Below are positions 38,728-47,725 of a stretch of DNA of 64,000 bases, piece after piece. The notes under the pieces were generated by a model. That model did not search any database. It was not told the origin of the DNA and was given only the letters and a program-made list of their open reading frames with translations. Within the stretch, counting starts at the first letter, position 1. The number at the start of each line of letters is the position of its first letter. The translations under genes were made by a program, and so were the position numbers. The DNA is from a bacterium BMS3Bbin10. GTDB lineage: Bacteria > Pseudomonadota > Alphaproteobacteria > Rhizobiales > Methyloligellaceae. The stretch covers positions 33,932 through 97,931 of the forward strand of contig BDTT01000113.1 of NCBI GenBank assembly GCA_002897995.1. The letters run 5' to 3'.

Positions 38728-40031
38728 CCGGAACGGTCGAGGCCCCCTTTCTGGTGGCGCTCAACCTGACGCGCCGGTGCAATCTGAAATGCGCCCATTG
38801 CTATCTCGATGCCGGAACACTCGAGCGCGGCGACGCCGATGAACTCGCCACATCGGAAGTTTATGCGCTCCTGGACGAAATCGTGGCGCTGTCGGAAGAA
38901 ACCATGGTGGTGCTGACGGGCGGCGAGCCTCTGCTGCGCCCGGACATCATGGAAATCGCCGCCCACGCATCGGGTTTGGGTCTGATGGTGGTGATGGGCA
39001 CCAACGGCGTGCTGCTTACCGGCAAGCGGGTTGCCGCCCTCAGACAAGCCGGCGTCAGCGCGGTCGGGATCAGCGTCGATTCTCTCGACGCCGGCCATCA
39101 TGACGGATTTCGCGGCGCGCCCGGCTCATGGGCCAAGACGATTTCAGGGATAGACGCCTGCCGCCGCGCGGGCCTGATGTTTCAGGTTCACTTCTCGGTC
39201 ACCGACGACAACGCCCATGAACTGGAATCGATGATCGAGTTTTGCCGGTCTTCGGGCGCGGCCGTTCTGAATGTATTTTTTCTGGTTTGCACCGGACGCG
39301 GCGAGACCTACACCAACATTTCCCTCGAAACTTACGAAAATGTCCTGCGGCGGGTGGCGCAAGCCGCGCGCGATGAGAAGCAATTGCTCGTCCGGGCCCG
39401 CTGCGCGCCACATTTCAAGCGCATGGCTCTGGAGATGGACCCGCCGCTGCCGGTTACACTGATTCACGGCTATGAAGCCGGGGGATGTATTGCGGGCACG
39501 CGCTATTGCCGGGTCACGCCCACGGGGGGAATTACCGCCTGTCCCTATATCGAGGACTCCGTTGGCTCGGTACGCGATACGCCTTTTGCGGAAATCTGGC
39601 GCGATGCGCCCATGTTCAACGCCCTGCGCGCGCCCAAACTGGAGGGCCGCTGCGGGACTTGCGAATATTCGAAACTCTGCGGAGGATGCCGCGCCCGCCC
39701 GTTTGCCAAAACCGGCGACTTGATGGGCGAGGATTTTCTTTGCGGGTATCAGCCCGCAGGCGGCGGCACAATCGAACCCATGCTGGCGCAGAGCGGCGTT
39801 CCCTGGACCAGCGAGGCCGAAGACCGCCTGGCGCAGGTGCCCGGCTTCGTGCGCCGCTTTGTGAGGATGCGGGCCGAAACCCATGCGCGGGAAATCGGCG
39901 CCGATACCGTAACGGCGGGGCATCTGGATGAGCTCGCCAGAAGGCGGTTTGGCGATGCCCTGCCCTTCAGGCGGCCCGAGGCAATGGCGAAAGGCTCTCC
40001 CCCGCCGGCAGGCGAGAGCGGACGCAAATGA
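38724..40031 (+). CDS. Radical SAM/SPASM protein (NirJ/AhbC/AhbD-like) with C-terminal PCP_red-like domain
   Basis: LTRRCNLKCAHCYLDA; GRCGTCEYSKLCGGCRARPFAKTGDLMGEDFLCGY; VPWTSEAEDRLAQVPGFVRRFVRMRAETHAREIGADTVTAGHLDELAR. Confidence 0.85.
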   Translation: MTGTVEAPFLVALNLTRRCNLKCAHCYLDAGTLERGDADELATSEVYALLDEIVALSEETMVVLTGGEPLLRPDIMEIAAHASGLGLMVVMGTNGVLLTGKRVAALRQAGVSAVGISVDSLDAGHHDGFRGAPGSWAKTISGIDACRRAGLMFQVHFSVTDDNAHELESMIEFCRSSGAAVLNVFFLVCTGRGETYTNISLETYENVLRRVAQAARDEKQLLVRARCAPHFKRMALEMDPPLPVTLIHGYEAGGCIAGTRYCRVTPTGGITACPYIEDSVGSVRDTPFAEIWRDAPMFNALRAPKLEGRCGTCEYSKLCGGCRARPFAKTGDLMGEDFLCGYQPAGGGTIEPMLAQSGVPWTSEAEDRLAQVPGFVRRFVRMRAETHAREIGADTVTAGHLDELARRRFGDALPFRRPEAMAKGSPPPAGESGRK

Positions 40032-41443
40032 TCGACACACTCATCATCGGCGGCGGCATATCGGGCCTGACGCTCGGCCATGAACTTTTGCGCCGGGGAC
40101 GCAACGTGGTGCTGCTGGAGCGCCAGGTTTCCGTTGGCGGAAACGCCATGTCGGAGCGTATCGGCGGCTATCTGATGGAGCATGGGCCAAGCTCCCTGAA
40201 CGCCACCGCCGAAGACCCGGGCCGGCTTTCAACACGCCTGGGACTGGATGAGAAGCGTGTTTTTCTCGGGCCCGATGTCAAATACCGCTACCTCACGAAG
40301 AACACGCAGCTTTCGGGCATCCCCATCCATCCCCTGGGATTTTTCACCTCGTCCTACCTTTCCCGCCGCGGGCGTCTGGCCATGGCGGGCGAGCTCTTCA
40401 AACCGGCCCGGCAAGAGGGACATGACGAATCCGTCGATGCATTTTTCCGCCGCCGTTTCGGCGCGGAATTTGCCGAACGGGTTATCGACCCGCTGACGGG
40501 CGGGCTGTTTGGCGCGCGATCCACCGACCTCTGCGCCGAAGCGACCTTTCCGGCGCTAGTGGACATGGAGCAACGCCATTCCTCAATCACGGCGGCGGCA
40601 TTTTCGCGCCGTCTGGCGGGCCGGAAAATGCCGGCGCGGCAGCTCTATTCCTGGAGCGGCGGAGTGGGCGCGTTGCCGCGAGCGCTGGCGGCGCAGATGA
40701 ACCGCTGCATTCGCACCGGTATCACCGTCAGGCGAATTGAGGCTCTGCCATGGGGCTTCCGGGTCGACGCGGGGGCCGCGGGCATGATCGAGGCGCGATC
40801 CGTCGTTCTCGCCACCCAGCCCCATGTCGCGGGCATGCTGCTCGAGACAATCGATGAAACCGCCGCGCGGGCCGCGCTCGAAATCCCGGCCCCGCCGATT
40901 GCCGTCGTCTTTCTGGGTTACCGGCGCGCCCAGGTCGCTCATCCCCTGCACGGATTGGGTTATCTCACGCCCGAGAGCGAAGGCCGGCTGGTCAGCGGCG
41001 CGTTGTTCCCCTCCTCCATGTTTGCCGGCCGCGCGCCGTCAGGTCATGTGGCGCTCGCCGCTTATGTCGGCGGGTCGCGGGCGCCGGACCTTGCGCTGGC
41101 ATCGAAAAATTCACTGATCGGCATTGCGCGCGATGAATTCAGGGATCTCCTGGGTGCAACCGGTGAACCTCAGATCGCGCATGTCAAACAATGGCCGATG
41201 GGGCTGCCGCAGACTTCACTCGGTCATCGCGAAAGGCTGGAGGCGTTCGCCGATGCGGAACATGCGCTGCCGGGCCTGTTTCTGACCGGCAATTATTTCA
41301 CCGGGCCCGGCGTCGCCCACTGTGTGACCCGCGCGTTCGATACCGCCCGCCGGGTCGAGCGGCATCTCCAGTCCGCCGGTGCGGGGACTTCCGCTGCCGG
41401 CGTCCGGCAAGGCAGTGAGCTGCAAGACGCGGCTGAGGGTTAG
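40028..41443 (+). CDS. Protoporphyrinogen/coproporphyrinogen oxidase-like FAD protein
   Basis: IIGGGISGLTLGHELLRRGRNVVLLERQVSVGGNAMSERIGGYLMEHGPSSL; HemY/HemG-type architecture; 4-bp overlap with upstream gene. Confidence 0.82.
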   Translation: MIDTLIIGGGISGLTLGHELLRRGRNVVLLERQVSVGGNAMSERIGGYLMEHGPSSLNATAEDPGRLSTRLGLDEKRVFLGPDVKYRYLTKNTQLSGIPIHPLGFFTSSYLSRRGRLAMAGELFKPARQEGHDESVDAFFRRRFGAEFAERVIDPLTGGLFGARSTDLCAEATFPALVDMEQRHSSITAAAFSRRLAGRKMPARQLYSWSGGVGALPRALAAQMNRCIRTGITVRRIEALPWGFRVDAGAAGMIEARSVVLATQPHVAGMLLETIDETAARAALEIPAPPIAVVFLGYRRAQVAHPLHGLGYLTPESEGRLVSGALFPSSMFAGRAPSGHVALAAYVGGSRAPDLALASKNSLIGIARDEFRDLLGATGEPQIAHVKQWPMGLPQTSLGHRERLEAFADAEHALPGLFLTGNYFTGPGVAHCVTRAFDTARRVERHLQSAGAGTSAAGVRQGSELQDAAEG

Positions 41444-41580
41444 GTCATGACCTAGGTCCTGCCCGCCCGGCGGCGGGGGGTTGACAGAGGCCGTGATCGT
41501 GTCGATCTGTTCGTTCAAAAGGGGGGAATTCCGGCTATTCGCGATGCGGATAGGGTATCATGCGTTCCAGGAGGTTTGTG

Positions 41581-41946
41581 ATGCTGTATATCGATATCGA
41601 CAAAGAAAACGCCCTCGTGACGATCAGTCCGCGCAGCGCGCTGGAGCGCGGGGATTTTGTAAACCTTGTCGAGGAAGTCGACCCTCTGATCGAGGAAAAG
41701 GGGGCGCTGTCCGGCCTTATCATAAATGCCGAGCATTTCCCCGGCTGGCATGATTTCGGCTCTCTTCTCGCCCATCTCAAATTTGTTGAAGACCACCACC
41801 GGAAAATCAAAAAGGTCGCGATCGTCTCCGACAGTGCGGTCCTGGGCATACTGCCGAAAATTACAGATCATTTTGTCGCCGCCGACGTAAGGCATTTCGA
41901 TCAGGACCAGCTCGACGCCGCGAAAGCGTGGTGCCTGGAGGACTGA
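41581..41946 (+). CDS. STAS/SpoIIAA-like protein
   Basis: MLYIDIDKENALVTISPRSAL...GLIINAEHFPGWHDFGSLLAHLKFVEDHHRKIKKVAIVSDSAVLGILP. Confidence 0.75.
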   Translation: MLYIDIDKENALVTISPRSALERGDFVNLVEEVDPLIEEKGALSGLIINAEHFPGWHDFGSLLAHLKFVEDHHRKIKKVAIVSDSAVLGILPKITDHFVAADVRHFDQDQLDAAKAWCLED

Positions 41947-41984
41947 CAAAAAACCGCGGGACCTTCGGCGTGCCCTTTTACCGG

Positions 41985-42229
41985 GGGGTCGTTAGCATTG
42001 ACCGATCCGCACATCCTTCGAGACGGCGCTGACGCGCCTCCTCAGGATGAGGCTTCGAGGTGGCGCGTTGCGCCTCCTCAGGATGAGGCTTCGAGATGGC
42101 GCGTTGCGCCTCCTCAGGATGAGGTTTTGTGATAGAAAAACAGATACATACCTCATGGCTCGGAGCGCCCGTAAGGGCGCGTCTCGAAGCATCGGCTATG
42201 AGTCCGGAATCAATGACCCTTGGTATTAT
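41985..42229. repeat. Dispersed intergenic repeat family 1, copy B, with internal 36-bp tandem expansion
   Basis: Reverse complement of 13397-13565 at both ends; internal unit GCGCCTCCTCAGGATGAGGCTTCGAGRTGGCGCGTT starts at 42034, 42070, 42106. Confidence 0.85.
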
Positions 42230-42525
42230 TGGGGGGTGCGCTGAAGGCGTTTGAGCTGGTTTTTCAGATCTTCGATTTGCGACATGAGTTCGAGCGCAAG
42301 GGCCGCCCCGGCGGGGTTCAGGCGTAAATCCTGTTCCAGCCGGTGCGCCTTCTGGATCTGAACCACGCTGACCTCGGAAAACCGCCAGCGTGCGATATCA
42401 TCGCCACGAACCTCGACCACGCCTTCCTGGATGTAGGCCCTGACCTTTGATTCCGGCAGCCCGCAGTGCTCGCAAATGTCTTTCAGCGCCAGCTTGCGGT
42501 CTTCGCTCAGTATTTCACCGCTCAT
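42226..42525 (-). CDS. cbpM: Chaperone modulator CbpM-like
   Basis: 99 aa MerR-like HTH adjacent to CbpA. Confidence 0.75.
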   Translation of the reverse strand: MSGEILSEDRKLALKDICEHCGLPESKVRAYIQEGVVEVRGDDIARWRFSEVSVVQIQKAHRLEQDLRLNPAGAALALELMSQIEDLKNQLKRLQRTPQ

Positions 42526-42537
42526 GACATGCGTCCT

Positions 42538-43530
42538 TCATTTTGATCCGGCCCGGGCGTGGCTGCCTTTGCCGGCCTTGCGCAGCAGGTCTCCGCGCGG
42601 ATCGAAGTCAAGCTCCCGCGCCATCGTCCGATAGAGTTTTTTCGCTTTGGCATTGTCGGCCGGCGGCAGCACGATCTGCAAGGTGACATAGAGATCGCCC
42701 GGCGGTTTTGCCGGTATGCCGCGCCCCTTCAGGCGCATTTTGCGGCCCTGCTTCGAGCCTGCCGGAATGTTCAGATCGACTATTCCGCCGGGCGTCGGCA
42801 CTTTGACCTTGCCTCCCAGAGCCGCCTCCCACGGCGCCACCGGAAGGTCGAGATGAAGATCGGCGCCCTCGGCCTGATAAACGGGATGCGCCCTGAAGGC
42901 GATCTCGATGTAAAGATCGCCCGCCCCGCCATCGCCCAGGCCCGGCGCGCCCTGGCCCTTCAGCCGGATATGCTGTCCCTCCCGCACGCCTTTGGGGATG
43001 GTGACCTCGAGCTTGCGGTCCCTGACGGCCAGATGCCCGTTTTCGGTGAGTTCGGGGACCTTCAGGACAATTGTGCGCCTGGCGCCATGGATGGCGTCTT
43101 CCAGATCAATGAGCACCTTGGCATGATGGTCCTGTCCCCGGGCGTGAAAACGCGCCCTGGCGCCGGTGGCGCGTTGCTGGCGGTGGGCATCGCCGAACAG
43201 GGTTTCAAAAAAGTCCGAGAAATCCTGCTCCCGCGCCCCTCCGCCGGCGGGGGAATCGGAAAACTCAAACCCCGCATCCCAGTCCGGCGGCGGGCGAAAG
43301 TCCTGTCCCGGCCGGTAGGCCTTCCCCAACTGGTCATAGGCGGCCCGCTTTTCCGGGTCGCTCAGGACTTCGTTGGCTTCGCCGATTTCCTTGAATTTCG
43401 CTTCGGCGCCGGAATCCTTGTTCAGGTCCGGATGAAATTTGCGCGCGAGCTTTCTGTAAGCACGCTTGATTTCATCCTGCGTGGCCGATTTTTCGACCCC
43501 AAGAAGCGCATAATAGTCCTTGTATTCCAT
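42538..43530 (-). CDS. cbpA: DnaJ-class chaperone CbpA-like
   Basis: J domain YYALLGVEKSATQDEIKRAYRKLARKFHPDLNKDSGAEAKFKEIGEANEVL and DnaJ C-terminal domain, no zinc finger. Confidence 0.9.
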   Translation of the reverse strand: MEYKDYYALLGVEKSATQDEIKRAYRKLARKFHPDLNKDSGAEAKFKEIGEANEVLSDPEKRAAYDQLGKAYRPGQDFRPPPDWDAGFEFSDSPAGGGAREQDFSDFFETLFGDAHRQQRATGARARFHARGQDHHAKVLIDLEDAIHGARRTIVLKVPELTENGHLAVRDRKLEVTIPKGVREGQHIRLKGQGAPGLGDGGAGDLYIEIAFRAHPVYQAEGADLHLDLPVAPWEAALGGKVKVPTPGGIVDLNIPAGSKQGRKMRLKGRGIPAKPPGDLYVTLQIVLPPADNAKAKKLYRTMARELDFDPRGDLLRKAGKGSHARAGSK

Positions 43531-43575
43531 GACCCCGCCGTTCCCGCCGCCATTTGTGCCATCCCTAGGGTCTTT

Positions 43576-43605
43576 TCGATCTTGATTCCATCAAAACATG
43601 AAGCG
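43576..43605. repeat. Dispersed intergenic repeat family 2, short copy
   Basis: CGATCTTGATTCCATCAAAACATGAAGCG flanked by an 11-bp direct repeat CCCTAGGGTCT (43563-43573, 43606-43616). Confidence 0.7.
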
Positions 43606-43607
43606 CC

Positions 43608-43982
43608 CTAGGGTCTCTCTACAAGCGAACCCGTGTCCGGATCGATGGCGACGTAGGGCAAACCGGCCTTCTTCCATTCGCCGAAGCCGCCTTCCATATG
43701 GGCGAGCACCTCAATGCCGGCATCCGCGCACCGTTGGGCCGCTTTATGGGAACGCTTGCCCGAACCGCAATGCAGCACAATCGGTTTTGTGTTCTGGGCG
43801 GGCAGTTTGGCGGGGTCGAAGCGCGACAGGGGGAACAGAAGCGCGCCCGGAATATGCTCGAATTCATACTCGGCGGGCGTCCGCACATCGATGAGGATAA
43901 TGTCGTTTCTGTCGAAACGCTGCACGACCTCCTCCGGCGTCAGAACATCGAGTTCCATCGATCCAAGGGTCTCCGTTTTCAT
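43608..43982 (-). CDS. Rhodanese-like protein
   Basis: IILIDVRTPAEYEFEHIPGALLFPLSRFDP...PIVLHCGSGKRSHKAA. Confidence 0.88.
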   Translation of the reverse strand: MKTETLGSMELDVLTPEEVVQRFDRNDIILIDVRTPAEYEFEHIPGALLFPLSRFDPAKLPAQNTKPIVLHCGSGKRSHKAAQRCADAGIEVLAHMEGGFGEWKKAGLPYVAIDPDTGSLVERP

Positions 43983-44040
43983 TTCATCCGCTCCTCGTTA
44001 CCATTCCATATCCTCGGGGAGGTCCGGTCCGGACCGGGCT

Positions 44041-45354
44041 TCACCGTTTTGCAGTCATGTGCGCGTCTACCGCTTCCAGCAGACTCTCGATTGGCTTTTT
44101 CCATTTGAAATGCTGCGCGCCGCGCGTGAACTGGAGACGGCACTGTCCGCAGCTTGTGAAGAAGTGTTCGGCCTTCGTCGCCTCGACCTGTGATTTTTTC
44201 AGCTCGAACGCCTTCAGCCTCAGTGGCTCCGCGCGCGCGTTGGCCAGGACGCCGCCGCCGCCGCCGCAGCAAAACGCCGTTATTCCGTGGTCTTCAAGCT
44301 CGCGCAGATCGAACCCGAGCGCCTCCAGAATAACCCGCGGCGCACGCTCCAGCCCGCCGCGCCGGATGAGCTGGCACGGGTCGTGGAAGGTGGCGCTGCC
44401 CTTCGCCTTTTTGAGCTCGATGGCGCCGGATTCGATGCGATCGGCCAGGAACTCGATCATATGCAGAATCCGCACGCCCGTCGGCCCGCCATACCATTGC
44501 GCCGCCTCCCAGCGCGCCGCGCCATAGGCATGGCCGCATTCGGGAAGAAGGATCGTATCCGCGCCGATCTCGCGGGCCTTGTCGATGAGCCGGCAAGTCA
44601 GCTCCTTCTGAAGCTCCATATTGCCGGACAGGTAGCCGAAATTGGTGGCCTCGAAAGCATCGGAAGAAAACGTCCATGAAATCCCGAGACGATTGAGAAT
44701 GCGCGCCGCCGCCGCCACGGATTGCGGGTTGTCTTCAAGATCGCCCGGCGCCGTCGTCAGCAGCAAATCCGCCCGTTTCGCATCGAGCGGTATCTTGACC
44801 TTATGCTGCTTGGCGATCTTGCGCACCGTGCGGCGGAAGTCCGCCGGCTCGCCAAACGGGCTGTGCTTCACCTCCGCATTGCGCACGATATGGGCCAGCC
44901 GGTCCGGCACGAGGCCGGCGCTGTACATGCCGTGGCGTGCCTCTTTCACCAGTTCGGCAATGTCTATCCCCATGGGACAGGCAAGGGTGCACCGCCCGCA
45001 CAATGTGCAACTGTCATAGATCAGCTCTTCCCAGCGCTCCAGCTCCTCCAGGTTCACCGGCGGCGTCAGCCCGAGAAAGCGGTAAAGCGGCGCGAAGGGA
45101 CCGGCGTGGCGCAGATAGGCCTGCTCGAAGGGGCGTATCTTGTGGATCGGGGTATATTTTTCATCCCCCGTGGTGAGATAGAAATGGCAGGCTTCCGCGC
45201 ACAGGCCGCATCTGACGCAGGACTCCATATAGCTCGCGGCGCGCGAGCCGAACTCGCTGATGAAGGCCTGCATTGCGCTGGCATGGCGTTCAGCGTCCGG
45301 CAGATCGCCCTGTTTGTCGAAATTGCTGACCGCTGCGCTCTTGGTATTATTCAT
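44041..45354 (-). CDS. Heterodisulfide reductase HdrD/DsrK-like iron-sulfur protein
   Basis: CVRCGLCAEACHFY and CTLCGRCTLACPMG ferredoxin clusters; CCG domain AFCCGGGGGVLAN...FTSCGQCRLQF. Confidence 0.85.
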   Translation of the reverse strand: MNNTKSAAVSNFDKQGDLPDAERHASAMQAFISEFGSRAASYMESCVRCGLCAEACHFYLTTGDEKYTPIHKIRPFEQAYLRHAGPFAPLYRFLGLTPPVNLEELERWEELIYDSCTLCGRCTLACPMGIDIAELVKEARHGMYSAGLVPDRLAHIVRNAEVKHSPFGEPADFRRTVRKIAKQHKVKIPLDAKRADLLLTTAPGDLEDNPQSVAAAARILNRLGISWTFSSDAFEATNFGYLSGNMELQKELTCRLIDKAREIGADTILLPECGHAYGAARWEAAQWYGGPTGVRILHMIEFLADRIESGAIELKKAKGSATFHDPCQLIRRGGLERAPRVILEALGFDLRELEDHGITAFCCGGGGGVLANARAEPLRLKAFELKKSQVEATKAEHFFTSCGQCRLQFTRGAQHFKWKKPIESLLEAVDAHMTAKR

Positions 45355-45373
45355 CGAACAGCCCTCGGGCTTG

Positions 45374-46018
45374 TCAGGCGCGAATGCCGCGCCGGCCAAA
45401 CAGCGCGCCGCTGTAACCGCGCGAGAGTGGCCAGGTGAAGGTGTGGAACAGGCTGGAGAAGGGGAAATAGACGAGCCAGAGCTCGACAAATCCCATATGC
45501 AGCCCGCGCAAAAAGACGCTTTGCTGACCCAGCGCCAGACAGCCGGTCAGCATGACGATGAATGTCAGGCCAGCGGCAAGATGGTCATCAAGGCGTGAAA
45601 TCAGACGCGTAACCGGATCGACGAAGCGGCGGATCCACAGCAGGAGCAACCCTGCAAAGGCGATTTCCGCCGTCACGATAAAGCCCCAGTATGGCATCGG
45701 CGTCCAGCCGAAGCCGAGCAGCTTCTGTTCGATGAAATCGACATGGGGCGCGGCGAACAGCAACACTGCGAACAGACCCAGATGGAAGGCGTAACCGGCG
45801 AGCGCCACGAACCAGACCTTGCCGCGCTTCAGGAACGCACCTCTGGGAGCCAGATCGACAAATATATTCCTGATGGCGCCGGCGGCGGCGGAGGCGCGCG
45901 CCGGCGATTTGTGCTTGTCGCCGCCCATCAGCAGCACCCAACCGAGCCGCCAGAGAGAAAAGACCACAAAAATTGTCAGCGCCGCATACCATGCCGGGCC
46001 TTCTATGAACGCGATCAT
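45374..46018 (-). CDS. NarI/DsrM-like membrane cytochrome b
   Basis: Multi-TM, respiratory nitrate reductase gamma-like; LMGGDKHKSPARASAAAGAIRNIFVDLAPRGAFLKRGKVWFVALAGYAFHLGLF. Confidence 0.75.
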   Translation of the reverse strand: MIAFIEGPAWYAALTIFVVFSLWRLGWVLLMGGDKHKSPARASAAAGAIRNIFVDLAPRGAFLKRGKVWFVALAGYAFHLGLFAVLLFAAPHVDFIEQKLLGFGWTPMPYWGFIVTAEIAFAGLLLLWIRRFVDPVTRLISRLDDHLAAGLTFIVMLTGCLALGQQSVFLRGLHMGFVELWLVYFPFSSLFHTFTWPLSRGYSGALFGRRGIRA

Positions 46019-46036
46019 GCCGCAAACCTCCGTTTC

Positions 46037-47107
46037 TCATTCCGCCGGCGCCGTGCGCCCGGCCGTCTCTTCGGCCTCTGTTTCAGGTGAGGCCTCTGTT
46101 TCAGGTGAGGCCTCTGCCCATAATTCATGATGCTCGCGCGCCCAGGTTTCATCGACTTTGCCCGACACCATGCTGTCCAGCGCGCCTTCCACGCCGGCAG
46201 TGCCGAGATAGATGTGGGCGATGGCCCCGGCGATGGCGATCAGCGCCCCGGAGACATGAATGAAATGCGCGATCTGCAATTGCGACAGATCGGTGGCCAG
46301 AAAGGAGAAATCCAGAAGCAGGCCGGATGCCGATATGGCGACACCGGTTATGATGACCACCCAGAACCAGATTTTCTCTCCGGCATTGAATTTCCAGGAG
46401 GGGACATGGCGGCCGGTTAACACTCCCGCCCCGGTCACGAGCCATTTGAAATCCACGCGTTTTGGCAGATTGTCGCCGCCGAACAGGACAAGCATTGCAA
46501 TAACGCCAAGGGCGAACAGCGGGCCGAACAGATTGTGCCCGTGAAGCGCGGCGGTCGCGAACACCGCCAGTCCCTGCTTGCCGACCAGCGGAACCAGAAT
46601 AATGCGCCCGAACAGCAATATCAGGCCGGTTACGCCGAGAAACAGAAACACCACCGCCAGATACCAGTGAACCACCCGCTCGGAGAGTGTGAACCGCTCG
46701 ATGAGGCGGCCGGTGCGTTCCCTCTTCAGGCGAATGCGCCCGCGAAGGAGCCAAAACAGAATGACGGCCAGTGCGGAGAGCCCGAGCAGATAAGCCCCAT
46801 ATGTCTGAAGAAGCGTGCTTCGGGCGGCGCGCCAGAGCTGACCTTCCGACTGGACCAAAACGGGAGTGCCAAGCGACTTGGAGCTGAGCGTGCCCCGCTC
46901 GCCCATCCTGACGCCGCGCCATATTTGCGAGATGTCGTCGCGCCCCCGGTGCAGGAGACGTTGCTCCGGGTGCACCAGTTCAGGCGGGGTAACAGCCGTG
47001 CCCGAAGGCCCGCTTCTGGCAACGGGCGCCTTGAAGTCCTGCGCAGACACCGCCGAGGGTGCGGCGAAAACCATCATTACCAGCGCTATTATCGTGAGCA
47101 TCCTCAT
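46037..47107 (-). CDS. Formate dehydrogenase gamma subunit-like cytochrome b556
   Basis: RIRLKRERTGRLIERFTLSERVVHWYLAVVFLFLGVTGLILLFGR ... TAALHGHNLFGPLFALGVIAMLVLF. Confidence 0.85.
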   Translation of the reverse strand: MRMLTIIALVMMVFAAPSAVSAQDFKAPVARSGPSGTAVTPPELVHPEQRLLHRGRDDISQIWRGVRMGERGTLSSKSLGTPVLVQSEGQLWRAARSTLLQTYGAYLLGLSALAVILFWLLRGRIRLKRERTGRLIERFTLSERVVHWYLAVVFLFLGVTGLILLFGRIILVPLVGKQGLAVFATAALHGHNLFGPLFALGVIAMLVLFGGDNLPKRVDFKWLVTGAGVLTGRHVPSWKFNAGEKIWFWVVIITGVAISASGLLLDFSFLATDLSQLQIAHFIHVSGALIAIAGAIAHIYLGTAGVEGALDSMVSGKVDETWAREHHELWAEASPETEASPETEAEETAGRTAPAE

Positions 47108-47212
47108 CGAACAAGCTCCCCGGCGGGACACCGGTCCCGGCCGATCGTTTCTGCGGAAGAGGTTCGCATTCCGGAAATTGGGGCTATGAAACATCTTTGC
47201 CAAACTCTTTCT

Positions 47213-47226
47213 TTGATCCTGGTCAA
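47213..47226. promoter_or_regulatory. FNR/DNR-like box TTGATCCTGGTCAA
   Basis: One mismatch to TTGAT-N4-ATCAA; about 106 bp upstream of the 47107 start. Confidence 0.5.
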
Positions 47227-47389
47227 AGCCGGGGAAGCGTCACACTCGAAGATTCCCGGAGCAGACGCACATCTCCTGATTTGAAATGCACACTGTCCGG
47301 CATCGGGAAATCGCTGACCACTCCAAACCGCAATCGGGTTTCTTCGCGGCGGCCGGCCAGGGCGCTCCGGGCGGAGGCGGCCCTGCCCT

Positions 47390-47719
47390 TCAGATGAAGT
47401 AGCCCGCGATAATCGCCCCGCTGATGACGGTCGCTCCCACGACGGTGGCGATGAGGGCGTTGCCGGTCATACGGATACCGCCGCCCATCCGGCTCAGTAC
47501 GGCTCCAAGCGCCACAAAGACGATCACGTCCAGCAAACCATGTGTCACCCAGTGGTGGCCCGTGATGGCGACCATCAATCCGTGCACGCCCTCGTTACTC
47601 TCCTTGAGCACGACGAGGAGTGCGCTCAAAATACTGGTGACCGCATAGGAAATGCCATACCCGGTCACTTTCGCGCTGACGGTATCGGCCGCTCCTGCTT
47701 GATGCGTAGTCATATCCAC
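47390..47719 (-). CDS. Small multi-TM membrane protein
   Basis: 109 aa hydrophobic ORF with RBS, directly follows 47726-48190. Confidence 0.65.
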   Translation of the reverse strand: MDMTTHQAGAADTVSAKVTGYGISYAVTSILSALLVVLKESNEGVHGLMVAITGHHWVTHGLLDVIVFVALGAVLSRMGGGIRMTGNALIATVVGATVISGAIIAGYFI

Positions 47720-47725
47720 ATCTCC

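Noticed and set aside
42034-42141. 36-bp periodic repeat that superficially looks CRISPR-like
   Set aside because: Units are contiguous with no intervening unique spacers; it is an internal expansion of the family 1 intergenic repeat and there are no cas genes.
46073-46110. 18-bp tandem duplication (CCTCTGTTTCAGGTGAGG) in the cytochrome b C-terminus
   Set aside because: Encodes a short repeated SPETEA tail; ordinary in-frame microduplication with no further support for function.
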